This document shows positions 26,338 to 33,045 of a stretch of 33,045 nucleotides of DNA, in pieces (the first letter of the stretch is position 1; each line of letters begins with the position of its first letter). The notes beneath the pieces are model-generated. The model saw only the letters and a program-made list of their open reading frames with translations. It did no database searches and was not told the origin of the DNA. This DNA is from Yoonia sp. Lineage in GTDB: Bacteria > Pseudomonadota > Alphaproteobacteria > Rhodobacterales > Rhodobacteraceae. The stretch spans positions 1-33,045 of the forward strand of contig JAQXBV010000068.1 of the NCBI GenBank assembly GCA_029252195.1, read 5' to 3'. Both the position numbers and the translations under genes were made by a program.

Positions 26338-27045
26338 CTAAGCGAGCCAGCGGCGCATCGCGCGCTCAAAAACGCCCGCAAAGAATGCTAGCAGATCGAT
26401 GCCTTGCTGCGGGGTGAATTGATGCGGGTCTTCGGCCCCCAGCAAAAGCATCCCTGGCAAGCGACCTGCGCCGAAATCCAGCTTGAGGCAGGCCTCGGAC
26501 CGGATGAACGCGGCCTTATCGCCATAAAGTGTCGCGTCGTCAGATTGGATCTGGCGCAGGGTGACTTGTCGCACCGGGGCAGAGCGCCCGCGGTTGATAT
26601 AATTGTCGATAAAGCCCCTCTGGACCGTGCCAAGCACATTGCCCAATTGCGCGACAGCAGGCTCTTCGGCCTCGCTTTCGGTCTCAAGCACAAGGCGCAT
26701 TTTATCGACGCGCAATGTGTCTGCGACATCGGTGGTCAGGTCATGCAAGAAAGTCTCGAACTTCGTCGCATCCATCATTCGCAACACTGCACGGTGCACT
26801 TGATTGGTGCCCGCCAGATTCTCGTAGGCGGCGGCTATCACAGAGCGATGCGTGTCTTCCAAACGGTCAAGGCGGGCTTCGAGCCGCTCCATCGCGATCC
26901 CGCGCAAATCGACGATATTACCGCCCATGGATTTTTCATTTGCAGCGACGAGCGCACGCATGATGTCGAGATCCTCAAGGAGAACCTCAGGGTCAGCAAT
27001 AATCTTGTCACGGACGTTGGCGTCCATTTGCGGTTTGGGTGTCAT
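26338..27045 (-). CDS. DUF484 family protein
   Basis: The 235-residue product matches DUF484, a GAF-like family commonly located upstream of xerC in proteobacteria. Visible segments are IIADPEVLLEDLDIMRALVA, a helical NIVDLRGIAMERLEARLDRL, and a C-terminal PGMLLLGAEDPHQFTPQQGI. Its role is unknown; a link to XerC function is inferred only from conserved proximity. The ATG at 27045 is divergent from priA. A TATAAG-like -10 box lies on the reverse strand about 30 bases before the start, without a good -35. Confidence 0.9.
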   Translation of the reverse strand: MTPKPQMDANVRDKIIADPEVLLEDLDIMRALVAANEKSMGGNIVDLRGIAMERLEARLDRLEDTHRSVIAAAYENLAGTNQVHRAVLRMMDATKFETFLHDLTTDVADTLRVDKMRLVLETESEAEEPAVAQLGNVLGTVQRGFIDNYINRGRSAPVRQVTLRQIQSDDATLYGDKAAFIRSEACLKLDFGAGRLPGMLLLGAEDPHQFTPQQGIDLLAFFAGVFERAMRRWLA

Positions 27046-27121
27046 ATGCCTGCTCGTTCTTTTGATTTTGCGGTCTTATAGCATCTCACCTCTGCAATTT
27101 CTCCCCTAAATTTTGGTTTGG

Positions 27122-27144
27122 GTAAGGATTTGTGAAATCCTTAC
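27122..27144. repeat. Perfect inverted repeat in the DUF484-priA divergent region
   Basis: GTAAGGATT, a TGTGA loop and AATCCTTAC form a 9-bp perfect inverted repeat. It lies 77 bp before the DUF484 start and 145 bp before the priA start. It is more AT-rich than its surroundings and neither gene ends here, so it is likelier an operator or leader hairpin than a terminator. Confidence 0.5.
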
Positions 27145-27288
27145 AGATATTGGGACGCAGGGAGGACGCGCCACAAGGGATGGTGGCTGTGCGAAAAACT
27201 TTGACGCGGTTGTGCGCGGGCGGTTGGCGTTTGCGCCCGTAGCGTCTACCTCTTGGAGGTGGCGTGGTGCCAAAACGGATGGGAGCCG

Positions 27289-29481
27289 ATGACAGCAGAG
27301 TTTTTCCATGAAGGCGAGTTGGTCGCGGTTTTGACCGCGCAGCCAATCGACCGCTTTTTGGACTACAAAGCGCCCGAGGGTGGCTGTCATTTGGGCGCAT
27401 TTGTCGAGGTGCCGCTTGGCCCGCGTAAGGTCTTGGGCGTCGTGTGGCGCGAGGGGGCTGGCGATTATGACTATGTCAAAATCCGCCCCGTGATCCGTGT
27501 TTTGGACGTCGCGCCGATGCGCGACGAGATGAAGCAATTTTTGACCCGCACGGCCGATTATACCCTCACGCCCATGTCCGCGATGTTGAGGCTTGCGACC
27601 CGCGCACCCGGATTGGGTGACGCGCCATCAATGCGGAAAGTTTACCGTTTGGGCGACAGCGCGCCGGATCGGATCACCGATGCGCGCACGAAGGTTCTGG
27701 AGGTTCTGCGCGATTATGGCGGCTTGGCGTTTACCCTTGGCGAACTGGCCGAAATGGCGGGCGTTGGCACCTCTGTTGTCAAAGGGCTGGTCAAGCAAGG
27801 CGCTGTGTTCGAGGAGGATTCCCCGCGCGATACACCTTACCCGCGCCTTGATCCCGACTATGGCGGCAAAGAGTTAAGCGCCGATCAGGCAGCAGGGGCA
27901 GAGGTGCTGCGTGCCGCCTTACGCACAGACAAATACGGAACCACTTTGCTTAAGGGCGTGACGGGGTCGGGCAAGACCGAGGTCTATCTTGAGGCCGTCG
28001 CCGAATGTTTGCGCATGGGCCGTCAGGCGCTTGTTCTGTTGCCCGAAATTGCGCTTTCTGGCGAGTTCATCACCCGAGTCGAGGTCCGTTTTGGCATGAA
28101 GCCCGCCGAGTGGCATTCTGGCGTGACGATGACCGAACGGCGGCGTTGTTGGCGCATGGTCGGGCAGGGTGATGCGCAACTGGTTGTGGGCGCGCGCTCG
28201 GCGCTGTTTTTGCCGTTCCAAAACCTTGGGCTGATCGTTGTCGATGAGGAACATGATACCTCATATAAACAAGAAGATGGTGTGCTGTATAACGCCCGCG
28301 ACATGGCCGTATTGCGCGCGGCGATCAATGGGGCGCAGGTCGTCTTGGCGTCCGCCACCCCGAGCCTTGAGAGTTGGGCCAATGTCGAGGCGGGCAAGTA
28401 TCAACGGCTCGTTTTGAACTCCCGCTTTGGACCTGCGGTCATGCCCGAGATGACGGCGATTGATATGCGCACCGAGCCTGTGCCGAACGGTAATTGGGTT
28501 TCGCCCACGTTGCGTGATGCAATTGCGGACCGGATCAGGAAGGGCGAGCAGAGCCTTATTTTCCTGAACCGTAGGGGCTATGCCCCGATCACGCTCTGCC
28601 GTGCCTGCGGGCATCAAATCGGCTGCGACCACTGCGATGCACGCATGGTTGAACACCGCTTTTTGAAGCGCCTGATGTGCCATCAATGCGGCGAGACAAA
28701 ACCGATGCCGACGGTCTGCCCGCACTGTCAGGCGGAAGATAAACTTGCCCCCGTAGGCCCGGGTGTGGAGCGGATGGCCGAAGAGGTCACGGCGCTATTT
28801 CCTGATGCGCGCATCGTGGTCTTGTCGTCGGATCTTTATGGCTCTGCGCGGGCGATGAAAGCTCACATCGAAGAGATCGCCCAAGGTGGCGCCGATATCA
28901 TTATCGGCACGCAATTGGTGGCCAAAGGGCACAATTTTCCCAACCTCACCTTGGTCGGCGTGATTGACGCGGATCTGGGGTTGCAGGGGTCGGATTTGCG
29001 CGCCGCCGAGCGGACGTTTCAACTGATGCGGCAGGTCGCAGGCCGTGCTGGTCGGGCCGAGACGCCGGGGGCGGCGATGTTGCAGACCTTCCAGCCGGAA
29101 CATGCTGTTATCAGAGCGATTTTGGCAGGGGACGAAGAAAGCTTTTGGGCGGCTGAGGCGGCTGAACGTAAGGCCGCGGGCGTGCCACCTTACGGGCGCA
29201 TGGCGGGGATCATTCTGAGCAGCACGAATGTGCAGGAGGTCTTTGATCTCGGCACGGATATGGCGCGGCGCGACGGGCCTTTGCGCAAGATTGGCGCACA
29301 GGTTTTTGGACCTGCGCCCGCACCGATTGCAAGGGTGCGGGGGCGGCACCGTGTCAGGCTTCTGGTGAAGGCGGATAAGGCGGCACCATTGCAGCAAGCG
29401 CTGGCCGAATGGGCGGGGCAATTTCGGCTTAAGGGCGAGTTGCGTATGGCCATCGATATCGATCCGCAGAGCTTTTATTAA
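27289..29481 (+). CDS. priA: Primosomal protein N' (replication-restart helicase PriA)
   Basis: PriA recognises stalled replication forks and D-loops and reloads the replisome. The 730-residue product has the N-terminal 3'-end binding domain (VLTAQPIDRFLDYKAPEG). The helicase motifs are Walker A GVTGSGKT at 223-230 and DEEH at 319-322. The zinc region follows as paired cysteines: CRACGHQIGCDHC and CHQCGETKPMPTVCPHC. A QVAGRAGRAETPG motif VI is intact. I start it at the ATG at 27289, with GGGAG upstream; a TTG at 27253 also exists. The protein is full length. Confidence 0.96.
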   Translation: MTAEFFHEGELVAVLTAQPIDRFLDYKAPEGGCHLGAFVEVPLGPRKVLGVVWREGAGDYDYVKIRPVIRVLDVAPMRDEMKQFLTRTADYTLTPMSAMLRLATRAPGLGDAPSMRKVYRLGDSAPDRITDARTKVLEVLRDYGGLAFTLGELAEMAGVGTSVVKGLVKQGAVFEEDSPRDTPYPRLDPDYGGKELSADQAAGAEVLRAALRTDKYGTTLLKGVTGSGKTEVYLEAVAECLRMGRQALVLLPEIALSGEFITRVEVRFGMKPAEWHSGVTMTERRRCWRMVGQGDAQLVVGARSALFLPFQNLGLIVVDEEHDTSYKQEDGVLYNARDMAVLRAAINGAQVVLASATPSLESWANVEAGKYQRLVLNSRFGPAVMPEMTAIDMRTEPVPNGNWVSPTLRDAIADRIRKGEQSLIFLNRRGYAPITLCRACGHQIGCDHCDARMVEHRFLKRLMCHQCGETKPMPTVCPHCQAEDKLAPVGPGVERMAEEVTALFPDARIVVLSSDLYGSARAMKAHIEEIAQGGADIIIGTQLVAKGHNFPNLTLVGVIDADLGLQGSDLRAAERTFQLMRQVAGRAGRAETPGAAMLQTFQPEHAVIRAILAGDEESFWAAEAAERKAAGVPPYGRMAGIILSSTNVQEVFDLGTDMARRDGPLRKIGAQVFGPAPAPIARVRGRHRVRLLVKADKAAPLQQALAEWAGQFRLKGELRMAIDIDPQSFY

Positions 29482-29562
29482 GGGTGTGATTTGGGTGCAC
29501 TGGGTAGGCGCAGAGTGTGTACAGGTCGGTTTGGGTTTTCTTGGTAAGAGTGGGGGGATGTG

Positions 29563-30339
29563 ATGCTTGAGTTCACGGATCGGGTGAGTGTGGAGAAGTG
29601 GTGTGAAGGTAGAACACCAGCAGAAATTTCTGCCTTTGCGGCAATGAACGCCGCATTAATCTATCCACATGTGCCGCGGAGCAAAAATTGAGAACGCAAG
29701 AAAAATGACTTTTATAATGGTAGGGCAATCCTTGCATCTATTGTGTCTTGCTGGCGGCCCGATAAAGCAGTCATATTCGCAGTTGAACAATCAAGATGCC
29801 ACGTAAGCTAGTCGAACTATGTATCTGCGGCTTCGTTCGCAAGCGCGGCAGCAAGAGCTGCGGATAGCGATAATCGTTTTGGGTATGTCAACGCTAGCAG
29901 TATCGCCTCGAAGCTGGAAGTGAATGGTGTGGCGGGACTACTAAATAGTTCACTACGCGACGGTGAAATTCCGAAACGCACACTTGAGGATTGAGGCGCT
30001 TCTTACATTGAGTGAGGCAATTGCGGCCTGGCGGGCGACTATCCGTGCGACGGGGCCAATTCTACCGAAGTTGCGGAGCGGAGTGTTCGCTCCTTCACCG
30101 TTTATAAAGACAGATTTAGGAAGTTGCCGGTAGAAAAGGCGGAGGAAGTTGTAGAAGGCGTTTGGCAAACATCTGTTGGTTCTGCGCGTGTTGGCTTGAT
30201 TTTTGCGTCAACCGCATTGGGTGGTTATCTTGGTGTTCCACCGCATTTGGCCTTTGCTGGTGGCGCGATGGCATTTGCACCTAAGCCAGCGAGTGATTTG
30301 ATCAAGGCGGCAAAAGAGGCCTTCACGAAGTCGACTTAG
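29563..30339 (+). pseudogene. Decayed Ala-rich protein gene: one frame with four in-frame stops
   Basis: From an ATG at 29563 with GGGGGG upstream, one frame runs 258 codons to TAG 30337. It is interrupted by TGA 29689, TAG 29809, TGA 29992 and TGA 30013, and no frameshift is needed. The pieces read like continuous protein: MLEFTDRVSVEKWCEGRTPA, NDFYNGRAILASIVSWRPDK, an Ala/Ser-rich [35 protein letters not shown], and a hydrophobic tail LIFASTALGGYLGVPPHLAF. About 12 stops would be expected by chance in a non-coding frame of this length. Each interruption is one transition from a Gln, Arg or Trp codon. The region is more AT-rich than its neighbours. A 57-codon frame in another phase (29945-30115) and a 71-residue reverse frame also exist here, so the middle is uncertain. 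The function is unknown. The gap 29482-29562 before it shows nothing I can name. Confidence 0.55.
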
Positions 30340-30385
30340 ACTGGTCGTGCTTGCCGCCCTCAAATAACCCGCTTACACAATCCCC

Positions 30386-31615
30386 ATGAAATACATCACC
30401 CTCGCAGATGCGCAGCATCAGCCGTTTTGGCGTCGCCCTATTTTCTTGTTGTTCGTGATGGCTTTGGCCATGCCGATTGCGTTTAATACGTGGTCGGCGC
30501 TTTTGAATAACTTTGTGATTGAGGTCGCAGACTTTGACGGGTCGGATATTGGCTGGTTGCACACCGTCCGCGAGATACCGGGGTTTCTGGCGATCGGGGT
30601 GATCGCGCTGATCATCTTTATCCGCGAGCAGATCTTGGGGCTGGCGGCCTTGATCATGCTGGGGGTTGCGACAGCGCTCACGGCGCAGTTCCCTTCGATG
30701 GGCGGTATCCTTACCCTAACGATGCTCTCGTCGATCGGCTTTCACTATTATGAGACGGTAAACCAGTCGTTGCAGTTGCAGTGGATCGCAAAGAAAGACG
30801 CCCCAAGGGTCTTAGGCTGGCTGATGGCGATGGGATCAGCCGTGACGTTTGTGGCCTACGGCTTGATCGTGCTGCTGTGGGATCGGATGGGGCTGTCTTA
30901 TAACACGGTCTATATGATTTCGGGCGGGCTGACGGCGATGATCGCCTTGTTCTGCCTGTTTGCCTATCCGCAGTTCGAGGCGCCCAATCCGCAGCTGAAG
31001 ACCTTTATTTTGCGCAAACGCTATTGGCTTTATTATGCGCTGCAATTCATGGCGGGCGCGCGCCGGCAGATTTTCGTGGTTTTCGCGGGCTTTATGATGG
31101 TCGAGCGGTTCGGGTTTGACGTGCACGAGATCACATCGCTTTACCTGCTGACCCTGATGTCGAACGTATTCATCGCGCCGATGGTCGGTAAAGTGGTCGG
31201 CGCATTTGGCGAGCGGCGTGCGCTGTTGTTCGAATATGCAGGGCTGGTGATGGTGTTTCTGGCCTATGGCGGCGTGTATTTCTTTGGCTGGGGCGTTTTG
31301 ATCGCGGCGGGGCTTTATGTGGTGGATCACATCTTCTTCGCTTTGGCTTTGGCGTTGAAGACCTATTTCCAGAAGATCGCAGACCCGCAGGATATTGCCC
31401 CGACGGCGGCCGTGGCTTTCACCATCAACCATATCGCCGCGGTCTTTCTGCCAGCGGGCTTGGGCTATTTGTGGCTGGTGTCGCCAGCGGCGGTCTTTGT
31501 TGCGGCGGCCAGTATGGCGTCGATTTCGTTCATCCTTGCGCTGCTCATCCCGCGGCATCCAAGTAAGGGCCATGAGACAGTGTTTCAGCATCGTTTGACG
31601 GTGGCGGCTGATTGA
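30386..31615 (+). CDS. MFS-type transporter
   Basis: The 409-residue product has about 12 hydrophobic segments in two halves joined by a cytoplasmic loop (PQFEAPNPQLKTFILRKRYW). A duplicated MFS-like arrangement shows VGKVVGAFGERRALLFEYAG after the central segments, with the motif-A-like G-x-x-GER. The substrate is not predictable. The ATG at 30386 follows directly on the decayed gene with only a weak ribosome site (no clear purine run), so expression may be modest or the true start may lie slightly further in. The protein itself looks complete and is GC-rich again, like the core genome. Confidence 0.82.
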   Translation: MKYITLADAQHQPFWRRPIFLLFVMALAMPIAFNTWSALLNNFVIEVADFDGSDIGWLHTVREIPGFLAIGVIALIIFIREQILGLAALIMLGVATALTAQFPSMGGILTLTMLSSIGFHYYETVNQSLQLQWIAKKDAPRVLGWLMAMGSAVTFVAYGLIVLLWDRMGLSYNTVYMISGGLTAMIALFCLFAYPQFEAPNPQLKTFILRKRYWLYYALQFMAGARRQIFVVFAGFMMVERFGFDVHEITSLYLLTLMSNVFIAPMVGKVVGAFGERRALLFEYAGLVMVFLAYGGVYFFGWGVLIAAGLYVVDHIFFALALALKTYFQKIADPQDIAPTAAVAFTINHIAAVFLPAGLGYLWLVSPAAVFVAAASMASISFILALLIPRHPSKGHETVFQHRLTVAAD

Positions 31616-31670
31616 CGAAGAGGGCGTGACGGCCTAGCAGGTTGGGGAACGCTTTTGAGAGGCTAAACCC

Positions 31671-32543
31671 ATGCTGTCCTATTCCGCCCTGACTGTTGCT
31701 GCCAATGAAGATATTGCCTCCGCCCTTTGCGAGGATCTTGAGGCACTGATGCCAGAGCCGACAGGCACAGGGATTTTTGAGGTCGAGGACGGATCGGGGC
31801 TATGGGAAGTTGGCGCCTATTTTACTCAGGCCCCTGATGCGGCGGGGCTGGCGGTGCTGGCCTCGATGCACGGCGTGAAGGATTTCCTTATTTCCGAGAT
31901 TCCCGAGACCGATTGGGTCAGCCATGTGCGCCGCGAGTTGGCCCCTGTCGCGGCGGGCCGCTTTTTCGTCTATGGCAGCCACGATGCAGACAAGGTGCCT
32001 GCGGGCTGCGTGCCATTGTTGATCGAAGCCGCAATGGCCTTTGGCACGGGGCATCACGGAACGACGCTTGGTTGCCTGCGCGCATTTGACCGCTTGCTCG
32101 GCGAAGGCTTTGCGGGCGAGGCAATCATTGATGTAGGCTGTGGCACGGCTGTGCTGGCAATGGCTGCGGCGGCAGTTTTGCCGTCCAAGGTGCTCGCGAG
32201 CGACATTGATCCCGTCGCCGTGGATGTGGCGGTGGCCAATGTGGAGGCCAATGGGCTGACTGGCAAGGTTGAGTGCGTTGTTGCCGCTGGTTTTGATGCA
32301 CCTGCGCTCAAAGAGAACGCCCCCTACGATTTGATCTTTGCGAATATCCTTAAGGGACCACTTATCGGCCTCGCACCAGAGATGGGCCCTGCTGTGAAAG
32401 CCGGTGGTTATGTCATTCTTTCGGGGATTCTTAACGAACAAGCCGATGCGGTCATTGAGGTTTATTGCGCGAATGGATTTAATCTTATCCAGCGCGATAG
32501 CATTGTTGACTGGACAACATTAACGCTCGTTAAATCGCCTTAA
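31671..32543 (+). CDS. prmA: Ribosomal protein L11 methyltransferase
   Basis: PrmA trimethylates L11 using S-adenosylmethionine. The 290-residue product has an N-terminal L11-recognition domain. A linker, LIEAAMAFGTGHHGTTLGCL, follows, which is the family hallmark. Then come the SAM-binding glycine motif IIDVGCGTAVLAMAAA, the acidic LASDIDPVAVDVAVANVEAN, and the catalytic-loop YDLIFANILKGPLIGLAPE. Length matches the family. It is preceded by 55 bp after the MFS gene and may be co-transcribed. Confidence 0.94.
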   Translation: MLSYSALTVAANEDIASALCEDLEALMPEPTGTGIFEVEDGSGLWEVGAYFTQAPDAAGLAVLASMHGVKDFLISEIPETDWVSHVRRELAPVAAGRFFVYGSHDADKVPAGCVPLLIEAAMAFGTGHHGTTLGCLRAFDRLLGEGFAGEAIIDVGCGTAVLAMAAAAVLPSKVLASDIDPVAVDVAVANVEANGLTGKVECVVAAGFDAPALKENAPYDLIFANILKGPLIGLAPEMGPAVKAGGYVILSGILNEQADAVIEVYCANGFNLIQRDSIVDWTTLTLVKSP

Positions 32544-32623
32544 TTTTCCCTGCATTTGACCTGTTTGCCTTAATCTCGCCACATTTGGGCGCGATTTTAG
32601 ACATGTGAGGTGGGGGCTTCACG

Positions 32624-32962
32624 TTGAGACTTATTATGTCCCTTACAGCTACGCCATTTGATCGCCGCCTGAAGCGAATCGTTCGCCGTCATCGTCGCCT
32701 GAATGTCGGGGCCGTACATAAGATCGGCAGCACGGGCCTGATCGTGGCACATCCCCGCATTTATAACCCACGCTTTCCGCTCAAAGGATTGGTCCTTTTG
32801 GTCATGGCAGGCTTTGCCTTCAAGGGCTACTTGCATGCGGATTTGAGCGCCAGCGTCTATGACGCCCGCGTCGCGCAACTCTCGACTGGGACGGCGGTAG
32901 AGAAGGCGGGCGCATGGGTCATGCAGACTGAAGTGTTCCGGCAAATTCGGACAGCGTGCTAA
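32624..32962 (+). CDS. Small single-pass membrane protein, probably 3'-truncated by an IS element
   Basis: The 112-residue frame (TTG at 32624 with GAGGTGGGGG upstream; an ATG four codons on at 32636 is the alternative) has a basic N-terminus (FDRRLKRIVRRHRR). One hydrophobic segment follows (PLKGLVLLVMAGFAFKGYLH), then a short outside part ending WVMQTEV-FRQIRTAC. I know of similar small Roseobacter proteins of unknown function that continue further after the WVMQ stretch. The apparent IS left end begins at about 32934, so the last nine codons or so are probably IS sequence. No function is assigned. Confidence 0.65.
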   Translation: MRLIMSLTATPFDRRLKRIVRRHRRLNVGAVHKIGSTGLIVAHPRIYNPRFPLKGLVLLVMAGFAFKGYLHADLSASVYDARVAQLSTGTAVEKAGAWVMQTEVFRQIRTAC

Positions 32963-33045
32963 GATGTATCCAACCCGAACGAATGGATACGAGAATGACA
33001 AAACGACGGAACTTTTCAGACCAGTTTAAGGCTGCTGTGGCGCTT
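32934..33045 (+). mobile_element. Left end of an IS3-family element (continues past window)
   Basis: From 32934 the sequence TGTTCCGGCAAATTCGGACA has the TGT start and internal GGACA typical of IS3-family terminal repeats. It is followed about 40 bases later by an orfA start. The element runs out of the window, so its right end, target duplication and orfB are not visible. The boundary is inferred from the TGT and from where the preceding protein stops resembling its relatives. Confidence 0.7.
32995..33045 (+). CDS. IS3-family transposase OrfA, N-terminal fragment
   Basis: The last 17 codons, MTKRRNFSDQFKAAVAL, match the N-terminal helix-turn-helix start of IS3/IS911-type OrfA (HTH_Tnp_1) proteins, which usually read K-R-R-x-F-S-x-E/Q-F-K. 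The ATG at 32995 follows GGATACGAGA. OrfA normally combines with OrfB by a -1 frameshift to make transposase. Only the start is visible. Confidence 0.85.
   Translation, partial: MTKRRNFSDQFKAAVAL

Noticed and set aside
29953..30168. Reverse-strand ORF of 71 residues
   Set aside because: It has no recognisable family and no good ribosome site, and it overlaps the more protein-like forward frame.
29563..30339. Genetic-code change or selenocysteine reading of in-frame TGA codons
   Set aside because: TGA is a normal stop for many genes in this window, one of the four interruptions is TAG, and no SECIS-like element is apparent.
1..33045. tRNA, rRNA or CRISPR loci
   Set aside because: I saw no cloverleaf-like segment with a CCA-type end in the gaps, no rRNA and no regularly spaced repeats.

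Overview
The window looks like a chromosomal segment of a marine Roseobacter-type alphaproteobacterium (Rhodobacteraceae). The base composition is GC-rich. Three lines of evidence point there: the protein sequences (GcvTHP, IleRS, S4, PriA, XerC with DUF484, the Hint protein, paired YdcZ-type half-transporters), a phosphatidylcholine synthase of the CDP-alcohol type, and the tight operon packing. This placement is inferred from protein resemblance; no 16S gene is present.

Layout. (1) 1-4020: the tail of an unrecognised gene, a reverse-strand dgkA-pssA lipid pair, an LpxR-family outer-membrane gene broken by one in-frame stop, a Hint-domain protein and a rhodanese. (2) 4074-8632: a tandem glycine riboswitch followed by gcvT-gcvH-gcvP. 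(3) 8737-15018: a co-directional six-gene cluster. It holds a betaine/quaternary-amine-type ABC transporter (binding protein, an intra-operon hairpin, permease, ATPase), an FAD oxidoreductase, a uronate-dehydrogenase-like SDR and a class III Old Yellow Enzyme. This is the best candidate for an undescribed catabolic system, probably one that delivers an N-methylated or betaine-like compound into C1/glycine metabolism. (4) 15015-18058: two coupled DMT half-transporters, rpsD with a strong promoter and structured leader, DUF2199 and GNAT genes. (5) 18236-25376: hisC-tyrA, ileS-ogt, an EamA transporter and reverse-strand pcs. (6) 25419-29481: DUF484-xerC on the reverse strand and divergent priA. 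(7) 29482-30385: an AT-richer accessory patch holding one long reading frame with four in-frame stops, read here as a decayed gene. (8) 30386-33045: an MFS transporter, prmA, and a small membrane protein that appears to be cut at its 3' end by an IS3-type element whose orfA starts just before the window ends.

Genes working together: the riboswitch senses glycine and controls glycine cleavage, which makes methylene-THF, CO2, NH3 and NADH. The adjacent transporter and redox genes could feed that pathway. DgkA, PssA and Pcs, at separate places, all serve phospholipid synthesis. HisC and TyrA form a translationally coupled aromatic amino acid unit. Four convergent gene pairs overlap tail to tail, three of them by exactly four bases, so these ends leave no room for a terminator.

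All coordinates and motifs were read by eye from the sequence and its translations. Family names are recognition calls, not database hits.
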